Assembly (NCBI RefSeq): GCF_008806595.1
Contig: NZ_VZRB01000003.1
Span: 357,289-421,288, forward strand
From: Streptomyces luteolifulvus
Lineage (GTDB): Bacteria > Actinomycetota > Actinomycetes > Streptomycetales > Streptomycetaceae
Reading direction: 5' to 3'
DNA length: 64,000 nt
Positions 1 through 11,274 of this stretch are shown here, piece by piece (positions within the stretch are counted from its first letter, which is position 1; the number at the start of each line of letters is the position of its first letter). Below the pieces are notes generated by a model. The model was not told where the DNA came from, ran no database searches, and saw only the letters and a program-made list of their open reading frames with translations. Both the position numbers and the translations under genes were made by a program.

Positions 1-744
1 GAGGACGCCGACGCCCTCGGCGATCAGGTGCGTGTCCCATCGGCCGCGATCCTGCTCGGCGAGCGGCACGAGGCTGCCGTCGGGCGCGGTCCGGGCGGCG
101 CGCCGGGCATGGTGGAGCAGCATGAGGGCGAGCAGCCCGGCCACCTCGGGGTGGTCGATGCGGGCCGCGAGCTGCCGGGTGAGCCGGATGGCCTCGGCGG
201 CGAGGTCGACATCGCCGGAGTAGCCCTCGTTGAAGACGAGGTAGAGAACGCGCAGCACGGTGGCGACGTCGCCGGGCCGGTCGAACCGCACGCCGGAGAC
301 GGTGCGCTTGGCCCGGCTGATGCGCTGCGCCATGGTCGCCTCGGGCACCAGGTAGGCCTCGGCGATCTGGCGGGTGGTCAGCCCGCCGACGGCGCGCAGC
401 GTGAGCGCGACCGCCGATGCCGGGGTCAGCGACGGGTGGGCGCACAGGAAGTAGAGCTGGAGCGTGTCGTCCACCGCGGGCGCCGGCCCTGGCGCCGGCT
501 CGTCCTCTACGCGGTCCTCACGCCGGCGGCGGGCGGCATCGGCCCGCGTCGCGTCGAGGAACTTGCGCCAGGCCACGGTGACCAGCCAGCCCTTGGCATC
601 GCGCGGCGGGTCGGCCGCCCAGACCCGGAGCGCCTCGACCAGAGCGTCCTGCACGGCGTCCTCGGCCGCCGCGAAGTCGGCTCCGCGGCGGACGAGGACG
701 GTGAGCACGCTCGGCGTGAGGCTCCTGAGCAGGAGCTCGTCCAT
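1..744 (-). CDS. RNA polymerase ECF sigma factor, ECF42/DUF6596 type (3' end beyond window)
   Basis: Extracytoplasmic-function sigma factor that directs RNA polymerase to a small regulon. About 248 codons are visible and the C-terminus runs off the left edge. The start is ATG at 744, preceded by GGAGTGA, which overlaps the stop of the upstream gene. Region 2 contains FAAAEDAVQDALVEAL and DAKGWLVTVAWRKFLD. Region 4 carries LTTRQIAEAYLVPEATMAQR. The part after it (VLYLVFNEGY, then LAARIDHPEVAGLLALML) is the C-terminal extension typical of the DUF6596/ECF42 group. The gene immediately upstream encodes a DGPF/YCII protein, the known genomic companion of ECF42 sigma factors. No anti-sigma gene is visible. 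Confidence 0.93.
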   Translation of the reverse strand, partial: MDELLLRSLTPSVLTVLVRRGADFAAAEDAVQDALVEALRVWAADPPRDAKGWLVTVAWRKFLDATRADAARRRREDRVEDEPAPGPAPAVDDTLQLYFLCAHPSLTPASAVALTLRAVGGLTTRQIAEAYLVPEATMAQRISRAKRTVSGVRFDRPGDVATVLRVLYLVFNEGYSGDVDLAAEAIRLTRQLAARIDHPEVAGLLALMLLHHARRAARTAPDGSLVPLAEQDRGRWDTHLIAEGVGVL

Positions 745-752
745 CGGTGATG

Positions 753-1160
753 TCACTCCGTGATGGTGGGCGGCGCGGCCAGGAACGGGCGCACCTCCAG
801 CCACTCGTGGATCGCCTTGCCGCCCGCTCCAGGGGCGGCCGACAGCTCCCCGGCCAGCTCGACGGCGCGTTCGTAGCTGTCGACGTCGATGATCATCCAG
901 CCGGCGATCAGGTCCTTGGTCTCCGCGAACGGTCCGTCGGTGACCGGCGGGCGTCCCTCACCGTCGTAGCGGACCCACGCTCCCTCGGGGGCGAGCGCCT
1001 GACCGTCGACGAACTCGCCGGTCTTCTCCAGCCGGGCCGCGAAGTCGTTCATGTACTGCACATGAGCCGAGATCTCCTCCGGGCTCCACTGGTCCATCGG
1101 CACGTCGTTGACCGAAGCCGGAGCGCCGCGGTAGTGCTTCAGCAGCAGGTACTTGGCCAT
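753..1160 (-). CDS. YCII/DGPF domain protein, partner of ECF42 sigma factor
   Basis: Small cytoplasmic protein of 135 residues in the YCII-related (DGPF) family. The DGPF signature sits at residues 75-78 (VTDGPFAETKD), and the N-terminus MAKYLLLKHYRG forms the first strand of the ferredoxin-like fold. GAGGAG lies 7 bases before the ATG. It ends 8 bases before the ECF42 sigma gene and is surely co-transcribed with it. In this sigma group DGPF genes occur as regulon members or partners; their biochemical role is not settled. The link to the sigma factor is from family knowledge and the spacing seen here. Confidence 0.9.
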   Translation of the reverse strand: MAKYLLLKHYRGAPASVNDVPMDQWSPEEISAHVQYMNDFAARLEKTGEFVDGQALAPEGAWVRYDGEGRPPVTDGPFAETKDLIAGWMIIDVDSYERAVELAGELSAAPGAGGKAIHEWLEVRPFLAAPPTITE

Positions 1161-1242
1161 CGTGGTTCTCCTCGGTGCTGGTGCGACCCATTGTGGTCGC
1201 GTTCACCCCGGGGACGGAGCCGGACGCGGGTTCTCGACATCG

Positions 1243-1267
1243 CCCGGGAAACGTGTCGTTTCCCGGG
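1243..1267. terminator. Perfect 11-bp inverted repeat after metG
   Basis: CCCGGGAAACG, a 3-nt loop (TGT), then CGTTTCCCGGG. It lies 15 bases past the metG stop and forms a strong hairpin without a U-tract, as is usual for Streptomyces terminators. It separates metG from the YCII/sigma operon. Confidence 0.8.
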
Positions 1268-1281
1268 CCCCTCCGCCGCGT

Positions 1282-3000
1282 CTACTCGGCGGACTCGCCG
1301 CCGAAGCGCTCCTTGTACGCCGTCAGGTCCTCGTCCGTGAGCTTGGCGAACAGAACCGGCGGGACCGTGAACGGGGTGCCGGCCGGGACCGCGGTCAGGG
1401 ACTTCGCCTCCGCGGACGTCACCCACGTCGCCGTGTCGTCCGCGAGGGAGAACGCCTGGCGCATCGCCGCCGCCGTGGCCGGAATGAACGGCTCGGAGAC
1501 CACCGCGTACAGGTGGATCAGGTTCATCGCCGTACGGAGCGTGAGGGCCGCGGCGTCCTTGTCCGTCTTGATCTCCAGCCAGGGAGCCTTCTCCTCCAGG
1601 TAGGAGTTGCCCGCCGACCACAGCGCGCGCAGCGCCGCGGCCGCCTTGCGGAACTGGAGCGCCTCCATGTGCTCCTCGTACTCGGCGAGCAGCCGCGCGA
1701 TCTCCTCGCCCAGCCTCGCCTCCGCCTCGCCCGGAGCGCCGCCCGCCGGGACGTCGTCGCCGAAACGCTTGCGGGAGAAGGACAGGACGCGGTTGACGAA
1801 GTTGCCCAGGGTGTCGGCGAGATCCTTGTTCACCGTGGCCGTGAAGTGCTCCCAGGTGAAGGACGAGTCGTCCGACTCGGGCGCGTTGGCGATCAGGAAG
1901 TAGCGCCAGTAGTCCGCGGGGAGGATCTCCAGGGCCTGGTCGGTGAAGACGCCGCGCTTCTGGGAGGTCGAGAACTTACCGCCGTAGTACGTCAGCCAGT
2001 TGAACGCCTTGACGAAGTCGACCTTCTTCCACGGCTCGCGCACGCCCAGCTCGGTGGCCGGGAACATCACCGTGTGGAAGGGGACGTTGTCCTTCGCCAT
2101 GAACTGCGTGTAGCGGACGGTGTCGTCCACCTCGTACCACCACGATTTCCAGTCGCGGTTCTCCGGGTCCTTGTCGGACCACTCCTTCGTCGAACCGAGG
2201 TACTCGATCGGGGCGTCGAACCAGACGTAGAAGACCTTGCCCTCCGCCGCCAGCTCCGGCCAGGTGTCCGCCGGGACCGGGACGCCCCAGTCCAGGTCAC
2301 GGGTGATGGCACGGTCGTGCAGACCCTCGGTCAGCCACTTGCGGGCGATCGACGACGCCAGCTGCGGCCAGACCGCCTCGTGGCGGGCGACCCACTCCTC
2401 GACCTCGTTCTGGAGCTTCGACTGGAGCAGGAAGAGATGCTTGGTCTCGCGGACCTCCAGGTCGGTGGAGCCGGAGATCGCGGAGCGCGGGTTGATCAGG
2501 TCGGTGGGGTCGAGCACCCGGGTGCAGTTCTCGCACTGGTCGCCGCGGGCCTTGTCGTAGCCGCAGTGGGGGCAGGTGCCCTCGACATAGCGGTCCGGGA
2601 GGAAACGGCCGTCGGCCGGGCTGTAGACCTGGCGGATCGCGCGCTCCTCGATGAAGCCGTTCTCGTTCAGGCGGCGGGCGAAGTGCTGGGTGATCTCGAC
2701 GTTCTGCGGGCTGGAGCTGCGGCCGAAGTAGTCGAAGGCGAGGGCGAAGCCGTCGTAGACCGCCTTCTGCGCGTCGTGCGCCTGCGCGCAGAACTCGTCG
2801 ACCGGCAGGCCCTGCTCCTTCGCCGCCAGCTCGGCCGGGGTGCCGTGCTCGTCCGTCGCGCAGATGTACAGCACGTCGTGGCCGCGCTGGCGCAGGTAGC
2901 GGGAGTACACGTCCGCCGGGAGCATGGACCCCACCATGTTGCCCAGGTGCTTGATCCCGTTGATGTACGGAAGGGCGCTGGTGATGAGGTGTCGAGCCAT
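1282..3000 (-). CDS. metG: Methionyl-tRNA synthetase
   Basis: Class I aminoacyl-tRNA synthetase of 572 residues that charges tRNA-Met. The HIGH-type motif is HLGN near residue 18 ([12 protein letters not shown]). The zinc-binding knuckle [17 protein letters not shown] lies near residues 138-156, followed by tRNA/Met-site segments such as [18 protein letters not shown]. The KMSKS loop appears as KFSTS near residue 341. The protein ends shortly after the anticodon-binding helical domain, so the C-terminal EMAP-like dimerisation domain is absent, as in many actinobacteria. It is flanked by its own terminator (1243-1267) and a large hairpin 60-100 bases upstream of its start, and looks like a single-gene transcript. 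Confidence 0.97.
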   Translation of the reverse strand: MARHLITSALPYINGIKHLGNMVGSMLPADVYSRYLRQRGHDVLYICATDEHGTPAELAAKEQGLPVDEFCAQAHDAQKAVYDGFALAFDYFGRSSSPQNVEITQHFARRLNENGFIEERAIRQVYSPADGRFLPDRYVEGTCPHCGYDKARGDQCENCTRVLDPTDLINPRSAISGSTDLEVRETKHLFLLQSKLQNEVEEWVARHEAVWPQLASSIARKWLTEGLHDRAITRDLDWGVPVPADTWPELAAEGKVFYVWFDAPIEYLGSTKEWSDKDPENRDWKSWWYEVDDTVRYTQFMAKDNVPFHTVMFPATELGVREPWKKVDFVKAFNWLTYYGGKFSTSQKRGVFTDQALEILPADYWRYFLIANAPESDDSSFTWEHFTATVNKDLADTLGNFVNRVLSFSRKRFGDDVPAGGAPGEAEARLGEEIARLLAEYEEHMEALQFRKAAAALRALWSAGNSYLEEKAPWLEIKTDKDAAALTLRTAMNLIHLYAVVSEPFIPATAAAMRQAFSLADDTATWVTSAEAKSLTAVPAGTPFTVPPVLFAKLTDEDLTAYKERFGGESAE

Positions 3001-3060
3001 CGGGGGCTGCTCCCAGGTCGGGTTGTTGTACGAACCTTGAAATCGTAGCCGACATGTGTA

Positions 3061-3102
3061 TGCCGCCCGCTTCCCGTTTTACGGGGTGAGAAGCGGGCGG
3101 CA
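3061..3102. terminator. Long inverted repeat between VWA gene and metG
   Basis: Perfect 13-bp arms (TGCCGCCCGCTTC / GAAGCGGGCGGCA) enclose a 16-base loop that contains a second CCCG/CGGG pairing. It lies 84 bases after the end of the minus-strand VWA gene and 61 bases upstream of metG. It most likely terminates the VWA transcript, but its position also allows it to sit in a metG leader. Confidence 0.65.
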
Positions 3103-3185
3103 GCGGGGAGTGCGGGAGGGTTACGAGGGGTTATGGGCGCTTACGGCACTTGACGTGCGTACGGCACCTGTGGCGCTTACGGCAC

Positions 3186-4781
<1,596 letters not shown>

Positions 4782-4921
4782 GTGCGCAACCCTTCGATGA
4801 GTTGAAGCCCGTCAATCCCTGGCCAGGACGGACACGTAAGGTTAGCCGCCCCGATTGGTGATCTTCGGCAGGGGCAAGGGGAAGTGAGGGCCCGCTGTCA
4901 ACACCCCTGAGGACCCCGGCA

Positions 4922-4943
4922 GTTCACCTTCGGTTCACCGCGC
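4922..4943 (+). promoter_or_regulatory. PHO box (two 11-bp direct repeat units)
   Basis: GTTCACC occurs at 4922-4928 and again at 4933-4939, exactly 11 bases apart, in the form GTTCACCTTCG-GTTCACCGCG. This matches the Streptomyces PhoP direct-repeat operator (GTTCACC core, 11-bp units). It lies 74 bases upstream of the PhoX-like gene start. Confidence 0.75.
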
Positions 4944-5012
4944 GGCAGCGCTCCCGCACAGACATGCCCCTACCGTCACGCTCACACCGTGGGCACGCAA
5001 GGGGAGAGCAAA

Positions 5013-7103
5013 GTGCGCAAGCTGCTGCCGCTGACAGTAACGTCGTCCAGTTCGCATCCGGGCGGCCGATCCGCCATGACCTGCCGCTTCCGCTGTGGGG
5101 ACGCCTGCTTCCACGAGGTGCCCAACACCAGCGACAACGAGTACGCCGGCGACGTCATCGCCGGCGCGATCGGGCGCCGCTCGATGATGCGGGCCGCCGC
5201 CATCGTGACCGTGGCCGCCGCGGCCGGTTCGGCCACGGTCGTGGGCGCCCGTCCGGCGCAGGCCGCACAGGCCTCACAGGCCGCGACCGGAGAGACCGCC
5301 GCGAAGCCGGCGTTCGGGACGAAGGGGGCGCGTGGTCTGCGCTTCACCCCCGTCGCCCCGAACACCACCGACGCCGTCGTCGCTCCCGACGGCTACGGGC
5401 AGAACGTCGTCATCCGCTGGGGCGAGCCCATCCTGCGCGGCGCTCCCGCGTTCGACCCGGAGAACCAGACCGCCGCCGCCCAGGCCGGGCAGTTCGGCTA
5501 CAACAACGACTTCCTCGCGCTGCTGCCGCTGCCCGGTGAGCGGCACCGACAGCTGCTCGTCGCCAACCACGAGTACACCGACGAGATCCTCATGTTCCGC
5601 GGGTACGACCCCGCCAACCCGACCCGGCAGCAGGTCGAGGTCGCCTGGGCCGCCCACGGGCTGGCCGCCGTCGTGGTCGAGGAGGACCGCAGGACCGGCA
5701 AGCTGACCCCCGTCTCCCGGCACCCACTCAACCGGCGCGTCACCGCCACCACCGAGTTCCGGCTCACCGGGCCCGCCGCCGGGTCCGACCTGCTGAAGAC
5801 GTCCGTGGACCCGACCGGTACGAAGGTGCTCGGCACCCTCAACAACTGCTCCGGCGGGACCACGCCGTGGGGCACGACCCTGCACGGCGAGGAGAACTTC
5901 AACCAGTACTTCGCCAACGCGAGCCGCGCCACCGACAAGCGGTACGGCATCGGGACCACCGCCACCGAGCGCAAGTGGGAGCGCTTCGACAAGCGGTTCG
6001 ACATCGCCCAGGAGCCGAACGAGGTGCACCGGTTCGGGTACGTGGTGGAGTTCGACCCGTACGACCCGACCTCCACGCCGCGCAAGCACACCGCCCTCGG
6101 CCGGTTCAAGCACGAGGCGGCGACCGTGCGGCTGACGGCGGACGGCCGTCCGGTCGTGTACTCCGGCGACGACGAGCGGTTCGACTACTTCTACAAGTTC
6201 GTCAGCAGCAAGCGGGTCAAGAAGGGCTCGTCCCGCGCCGTGCGTGAGCACAACCTGTCGCTGCTCGACGAAGGGACCCTGTACGTCGCCAAGCTCACCG
6301 GCGACTCCCCCGCCATCGAGATCGACGGCAGCGGCACGCTTCCGTCGGACGGCGAGTTCGATGGCAGCGGTCAGTGGATCCCGCTGGCGACCGCGACCGC
6401 CGACGGTGCCGTGTCGCATGTCGAGGGCATGACCGCGGACGAGGTGTTCGTCTTCACGCGGCTCGCCGGGGACAAGGTGGGCGCCACGAAGATGGACCGG
6501 CCCGAGGACATCCAGCCCTCCCCGGTCAGCGGTCGGGTGTACGTCGTCCTCACCAACAACTCCAACCGCGGCAAGACGGGCTCCGCCGCCGCCGACGAGG
6601 CCAACCCGCGCAACAGCAACAAGCACGGGCACATCCTGGAGCTGACCGAGCGCTGGAACCGGCCGGAGAGCACGCGGTTCGCCTGGTCGCTCTTCCTGGT
6701 CGCCGGTGACCCGGACGACCCGGCGACGTACTTCGCCGGCTTCCCGAAGGACGACGTCAGCCCGATCTCCTGCCCGGACAACGTGGCGTTCGACCCGTAC
6801 GGAAACCTGTGGATCTCCACGGACGGCAATCAGCTCGGGTCGCACGACGGGCTGTTCGGTGTCGCGACGCGTGGGGAGCGGCGGGGTGAGCTGAAGCAGT
6901 TCCTGACGGTGCCGACGGGGGCGGAGACCTGTGGGCCGATCATTCAGGATCGGCGTGTGCTGGTGGCTGTGCAGCACCCGGGTGAGATCGACGGGGCGTC
7001 CGTGGAGAAGCCGGCGAGTGTCTGGCCCGACGGGCCCGGGAAGATCGTGCGGCCTGCGGTGGTGGCCGTGTGGCGCAAGGACGGGTGCGACATCGGCATG
7101 TAG
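5013..7103 (+). CDS. PhoX-family (DUF839) secreted phosphatase-like protein
   Basis: A 696-residue exported protein of the PhoX/DUF839 family, Ca/Fe-dependent alkaline phosphatase relatives that release phosphate from organic esters. The GTG at 5013 was chosen because AGGGGAGAG precedes it; an upstream in-frame GTG at 4989 lacks a site. The N-terminus carries a twin-arginine pair near residues 55-56 (GRRSMMR) followed by a hydrophobic Ala/Val stretch ending in RPAQA, so Tat export is likely. The body contains family features such as NHEYTDE, LNNCSGGTTPWGTTLHGEENF, FDPYGNLWISTDG and CPDNVAFD. The PHO box just upstream supports control by PhoRP under phosphate limitation. Confidence 0.92.
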   Translation: MRKLLPLTVTSSSSHPGGRSAMTCRFRCGDACFHEVPNTSDNEYAGDVIAGAIGRRSMMRAAAIVTVAAAAGSATVVGARPAQAAQASQAATGETAAKPAFGTKGARGLRFTPVAPNTTDAVVAPDGYGQNVVIRWGEPILRGAPAFDPENQTAAAQAGQFGYNNDFLALLPLPGERHRQLLVANHEYTDEILMFRGYDPANPTRQQVEVAWAAHGLAAVVVEEDRRTGKLTPVSRHPLNRRVTATTEFRLTGPAAGSDLLKTSVDPTGTKVLGTLNNCSGGTTPWGTTLHGEENFNQYFANASRATDKRYGIGTTATERKWERFDKRFDIAQEPNEVHRFGYVVEFDPYDPTSTPRKHTALGRFKHEAATVRLTADGRPVVYSGDDERFDYFYKFVSSKRVKKGSSRAVREHNLSLLDEGTLYVAKLTGDSPAIEIDGSGTLPSDGEFDGSGQWIPLATATADGAVSHVEGMTADEVFVFTRLAGDKVGATKMDRPEDIQPSPVSGRVYVVLTNNSNRGKTGSAAADEANPRNSNKHGHILELTERWNRPESTRFAWSLFLVAGDPDDPATYFAGFPKDDVSPISCPDNVAFDPYGNLWISTDGNQLGSHDGLFGVATRGERRGELKQFLTVPTGAETCGPIIQDRRVLVAVQHPGEIDGASVEKPASVWPDGPGKIVRPAVVAVWRKDGCDIGM

Positions 7104-7243
7104 CCGGCCGGTGCTGGTGGGGACGGGTGGGTCGTGCGCCCGGCGCTGCCGGGGTGCCGCTGCGCCCACCCTCCCCCATCGCCCCAGCGGCACGACTGCC
7201 CGCAGCCGAGCCGACAGCGGGCTGCCGCTGCGACCGCCTCCCC

Positions 7244-9202
7244 CTACGTGTGCGGGGACGCTATTGCTCTCGCCGTCGCCACCTCCTGTCTCACCGGTTC
7301 CAGGACGCTGCCCGACGGGCCCGTGAGGTCTGTGCGGACCGATTGCAGGGTTTCTGCCTCGCGTACGCCTTCCGCCAGTTCGCGTAGTTGCAGGGTGATC
7401 TGGCCCACCTCGGCCGGGGACGGCGGCGGGGCGCCGTGTTTGACGCGGACCCTCGCCGCCGTCGTCGCGTCGACGATGCGTTCCACGGCGACGACCAGCG
7501 GCCACCAGGCCGCGGCCCGGCGACCCGTGGGCGGGGGCTCCGTGAGGGCGCGCTGGAACTCCGTGCGGATGACGGACAGGTCGCGGTAGAGGCGGCGCCG
7601 CATCCGCGCCCGGGCGGCCGGTGCGCCCGGCTCCGCTCCCGGCGCGCCGAAGGCGGCTTCCACATAGCGCGCGGTGTCGGCGACGGCGTCGGCGAGGCGG
7701 TCGCCGACCCGGGTGTGCCAGCTCTCCGGCCAGAGCAGATAGCCCGCCACGAGGGCGATCGTGCAGCCCATCAGGGAGTCCACCAGACGGGGCAGCAGCA
7801 GGGCGGTGCCCTGGCGGTTCAGTACGTCCGACAGCAGAAGGATCACCGGGGTGATGGCCGCGGTCTGGTAGCCGTATCCGCGGGGTGTGAGCAGCGGGAT
7901 CAGCGGCGCGAGCAGCAGCATCACCGGGACGTCCCACCAGCCGCGCGGCACCTCCGCGAGGACCGCCGCCGCGACGACGAGGCCGGCGACCGTGCCGAGG
8001 GCGCGCAGCAGCGCCCGGGAGAAGACGGAGCCGAAGTCGGGCTTCATGACGAAGGTGACGGTCAGCGCCACCCAGTACGAGCGCGGCACCGGGATGATCG
8101 ACACGAGTACCTGGGCAAGGCCGATGCACAGGGCCAGGCGCAGCCCGTAGCGCCAGGAGGCGGCGGAGAGGGCGACGTTCCGGGCGGCCCGGGCGGCGCG
8201 GACGCCGAGGGCGGCAGGGCGGCCGAGGCGGTCGTCGATGCCGCGCGGGTCCACGTCCGGGGCGGTGACGACATCGGCGGCGTGGCGCAGGGCGTGGTCG
8301 ACGGCGCGGGCGGTCTCCGTGGTCGGGAGGGGGAGCCGCAGGCCCAGGGGACCCGTGCGGCCGGTCTCGACCGCACGGGCGAGGTGCCGTGCCGCCTCCG
8401 GGACCTCGGGCGGGAGGCGGCCGCCGGAGAGGTGGGCGGCGGGGGCGGCCTCCATGACCGGGGTGATCGCGTTCAACTGGGCGAGCAGCCGGGTCGGTTC
8501 GGGGCTGCGCCCGTGCTGGCGGGCGCGGTGCCCGAGGACGAGGTCGTACGACTGGTTGAGGGACTGGGTGACGGCATGGCGGACGTCCTCGTACTCCCCG
8601 ACCCGCGGGCTGCCGCAGGCGGCGAGCAGGCCGGCCACCGTCCGGTAGGTGTCCGCGACCGCCGCCCGCTCCGGCACTCCCGACCGCAGCGGCCAGGCGA
8701 GCAGCGCGAGGGCCAGGACGAGCAGCCCGCCGCCGGTCATCAGCAGGGGCGCCGCCCACCACTCGCCGGGCATGGCCAGGCCCGCGCCGACCACCGAGTT
8801 CAGCAACAGCAGCAGTCCCGACACGGAGGCGACCGCGCCGATCGTCGAGATCATCCCGGAGACCAGCGCGACGCCGGTGACGGTGGCGACCGCGAGCCAG
8901 CCGTGGCCGTGGACGAGGGTGCCGAGGGTGATCCCGACGGCGCCGAAGAGCTGGGGGACCGCGATGTTGAGCAGCCGCATGCGGTAGGCGTCGGCGGTGT
9001 CGCCGATGACGCCGGAGAGGGCGCCCATGGCGGCGAGGGCGCCGTAGGCGGGTTCGCCGGCCGCGAGCCCGGCCGCCAGCGGGAGGGCCATCGCCACGGC
9101 GGCACGGACGAGGGCGGCCCGGTTGACGGGGGCATGCTGTGGTCGGAGGTTCCGCACCAGCCAGTCGGGAGGGGTGAGGCCGATGGGGAACTCTCGCGAC
9201 AT
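7244..9202 (-). CDS. FUSC-family inner-membrane protein (aromatic acid/fusaric acid exporter type)
   Basis: A 652-residue integral membrane protein with the duplicated FUSC/ArAE layout. An N-terminal bundle of about six helices is followed by a long soluble segment (residues ~175-345), a second bundle beginning near SYWVALTVTFVMKPDFGS, and a cytosolic helical tail. The motif YWVALTVTFVMKPDFG and the partner segment GYGYQTAAITPVILLL are characteristic. These proteins export aromatic carboxylates or related compounds; the substrate here is unknown. It is convergent with the PhoX-like gene and shares no operon partner. Confidence 0.88.
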   Translation of the reverse strand: MSREFPIGLTPPDWLVRNLRPQHAPVNRAALVRAAVAMALPLAAGLAAGEPAYGALAAMGALSGVIGDTADAYRMRLLNIAVPQLFGAVGITLGTLVHGHGWLAVATVTGVALVSGMISTIGAVASVSGLLLLLNSVVGAGLAMPGEWWAAPLLMTGGGLLVLALALLAWPLRSGVPERAAVADTYRTVAGLLAACGSPRVGEYEDVRHAVTQSLNQSYDLVLGHRARQHGRSPEPTRLLAQLNAITPVMEAAPAAHLSGGRLPPEVPEAARHLARAVETGRTGPLGLRLPLPTTETARAVDHALRHAADVVTAPDVDPRGIDDRLGRPAALGVRAARAARNVALSAASWRYGLRLALCIGLAQVLVSIIPVPRSYWVALTVTFVMKPDFGSVFSRALLRALGTVAGLVVAAAVLAEVPRGWWDVPVMLLLAPLIPLLTPRGYGYQTAAITPVILLLSDVLNRQGTALLLPRLVDSLMGCTIALVAGYLLWPESWHTRVGDRLADAVADTARYVEAAFGAPGAEPGAPAARARMRRRLYRDLSVIRTEFQRALTEPPPTGRRAAAWWPLVVAVERIVDATTAARVRVKHGAPPPSPAEVGQITLQLRELAEGVREAETLQSVRTDLTGPSGSVLEPVRQEVATARAIASPHT

Positions 9203-9241
9203 GGGGTCATTATGAGCACCGCGGTCCGGGGGGATCCCAGG

Positions 9242-10235
9242 TCATCCGCGCCCGTGCAGGGTGAGATCCACGACCAGCGCGCGGTGGTCGGAGCCGGAGA
9301 TGCCGAGGAAGCGGGCGTCGCGTGCGGAGAACTCCGGGGAGACGAGGACGTGGTCGATCTGGACGCCGAGCGGAGCGGTCCGGGAAGGCCAGCTGGGCGT
9401 GCGGTCGGAGCCGGTGAGGCGGGCGGCGTCGCGCAGGCCGGTGTCGAGGATGTGGCGGAAGGCCGCGTGGTCCTGGGAGGCGTTGAAGTCCCCGGCCAGG
9501 ACGGTGGGGGTGTCCGAGCTGTCGGCGGCGAAGTCGCGCAGTGCGCCGAGTTCGCTGCGCCACAGGCCGATCTGGCGGGGCAACGGCGGCATGGGGTGCG
9601 CGAGTTGCAGCCGTACGGTGTGCCCGTCCACGTCGGCGACGGCGCCGGGCATGCCCATGGTGCCGGGCACGCCGGCGGTGCCCTTGAGCGGGAAGCGGCT
9701 GAGGATGACGGAGCCCTCGGAGCCGCCGCCCTCGACGGCCCGCCGGTGGGGGTAGTCCTTGGTGAGGGCCTGCTTCAGCTGCGCGTCGCACTCGTAGTCG
9801 CACTCCTCCACGAAGACGACGTCCGGTTTCTCCCGGCGGACGGCGTCGACGAGCGCGGAGGTGCCCTGCCCGAACTTGACGTTGGACGTCAGCACCCGCA
9901 TCTCGGCGACGGCGGGCCCCGCGGGCTCGCCGCTCTTGCCGTACGGCTCGATGAACCACGCCAGCAGTGCGAGCAGGACGACGCCCCACACCAGACCGGT
10001 CCACCAGCGGGCGAGCAGCGAGAACAGCAGCCCGAACCCGGCGGGCACGAGCAGCCACGGCAGAAAGGCGAGCAACTGGGGGACGGGGGTGACCCCGTCG
10101 ATGTCGGCGACCCGGCATCCGACGACCACGCTCACCCCGGCGAACAGCAGCCCCGCGCACCAGGCCGCGAGCCGGCGTCCGGCCCGTCGTCCCGGCTCGT
10201 CCTGGCGAGCCGTCCACCGGGCGGTCGCAGTGTCC
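9242..10235 (-). CDS. Membrane-anchored endonuclease/exonuclease/phosphatase family protein
   Basis: About 331 residues, starting from a GTG whose first base is near 10237. Three N-terminal membrane helices (residues ~25-105) precede an extracytoplasmic EEP hydrolase domain. Metal and catalytic motifs are visible: SNVKF, VEECDYECD, AGDFNASQ, QIDHVLVS and a terminal GSDHRALVVDL. The domain faces outward, as in secreted phosphodiesterase or nuclease members. The substrate (nucleic acid, phospholipid or other phosphodiester) cannot be read from sequence. The neighbouring 331-residue membrane gene lies upstream on the same strand with a 41-base gap, so the two may be co-transcribed. Confidence 0.87.
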
Positions 10236-10278
10236 ACGTCCTGGCCCTCCGCTCACGGTGCGATGACCGAATTCTCCC

Positions 10279-11274
10279 TCAAAGACGGGGCGGCGGGGCG
10301 GATGGTTGCCGGGACAGGGCCGCCGACGGGGCCGCGGTGACAGGGCGTGACCGCCGGCGTCGTACGAGATGTCCGTACCGGTCGGTGAGCCGGGCGAGCA
10401 GGGCCACCGTCAGGCCCAGGGCGACCAGCAGCCAGGAGACGGTGCGCAACGTGGCGGTGAGGGCGTCGTAGACCGCGCCCACGGCGGGACGGCGGGTCTC
10501 GTCGGGCAGGTCGGCGAGGGTGAGACGGCGGCCGACTGCGACGGCGAGGGCGAGCAGGGCGCCGCCCAGGGCCGTGCCGAGCGCGGTCGCCGTGACGGCG
10601 CGGCGGCGGCAGGTCGCGACGGCGATCCCGGCGGTGGCGAGCACGGCGGTGGCGAGCGGGAGCCAGAGTCCGGCGACGTCGAGCACGTGGTATCCCTTCC
10701 GGAGCCGGGCCAGGTCCTGGGCCGGGAGCACGGCGACCTCGATGTGCTCGACGGGGATGCGGCCTGCCAACGGCATGTGGTCGTGGGTGAGTTGGGCCTT
10801 GACCTGGGCGGTCACGGGGGCCAGGTCGACGGTCACCTCGCGGCGGTGGCCGTCGTCGCGCAGCGCGCGCAGTACGGCGCCGTGGACGGCCCGGTTTCCC
10901 TCGTCCCACGCCGTGCGGAAGGCCTCGGTCCGGGTGAACGACCGCACCGCGTCCCGTACGAAGGGGCGCACGGTGCCCGGCAGCGGCCGTACGTCCGTCC
11001 TGTCGTCCACCTCGTGCAGGAGCCCGGCGCCGACGGTGTCCACGACGGCGTCCCGCACGCCGGGGTCGGCGGACAGCGGCGCCATCGTGGCGACGTACCG
11101 GCCCGTGTCGGCGAGCCCGTACACCGCCCAGCCCGCCAGGGCGCCGAACGGCACGAGGAGGCAGGCCAGGGCGATCAGTGCGGCCGACAGGGCGCTCCGG
11201 AGACGGGGAGGCACCCTTTCAGGCAACGGTCCGGGCGCGGGGCGGGCGAGCCGGGCGCCTGCATTCGGGCGCAT
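10279..11274 (-). CDS. Conserved integral membrane protein with large extracytoplasmic domain
   Basis: A 331-residue protein not recognised as a named family. One membrane helix lies near residues 27-50 (LSAALIALACLLVPFGALAG). An external domain of ~150 residues follows, containing RYVATMAPLSADPGVRDAV and LARLRKGYHVLDVAG. Three more helices span residues ~200-300, ending in a basic Arg-rich tail. The external segment resembles those of other Streptomyces membrane proteins of unknown role. It lies just upstream of the EEP hydrolase gene on the same strand. Confidence 0.72.
   Translation of the reverse strand: MRPNAGARLARPAPGPLPERVPPRLRSALSAALIALACLLVPFGALAGWAVYGLADTGRYVATMAPLSADPGVRDAVVDTVGAGLLHEVDDRTDVRPLPGTVRPFVRDAVRSFTRTEAFRTAWDEGNRAVHGAVLRALRDDGHRREVTVDLAPVTAQVKAQLTHDHMPLAGRIPVEHIEVAVLPAQDLARLRKGYHVLDVAGLWLPLATAVLATAGIAVATCRRRAVTATALGTALGGALLALAVAVGRRLTLADLPDETRRPAVGAVYDALTATLRTVSWLLVALGLTVALLARLTDRYGHLVRRRRSRPVTAAPSAALSRQPSAPPPRL

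Noticed and set aside
28..750. Long plus-strand frame over the sigma factor
   Set aside because: It is the antisense of the clear ECF42 sigma sequence and has no domain.
1153..3048. 631-codon plus-strand frame opposite metG
   Set aside because: Antisense shadow of a well-conserved synthetase, caused by high GC.
5274..8762. 1162-codon minus-strand frame crossing the PhoX-like and FUSC genes
   Set aside because: Arg/Pro/Gly-rich shadow with no domain or start site; it runs through two genes with clear families.
7388..10471. 1027-codon plus-strand frame
   Set aside because: Shadow of the FUSC and EEP genes, with no recognisable protein features.
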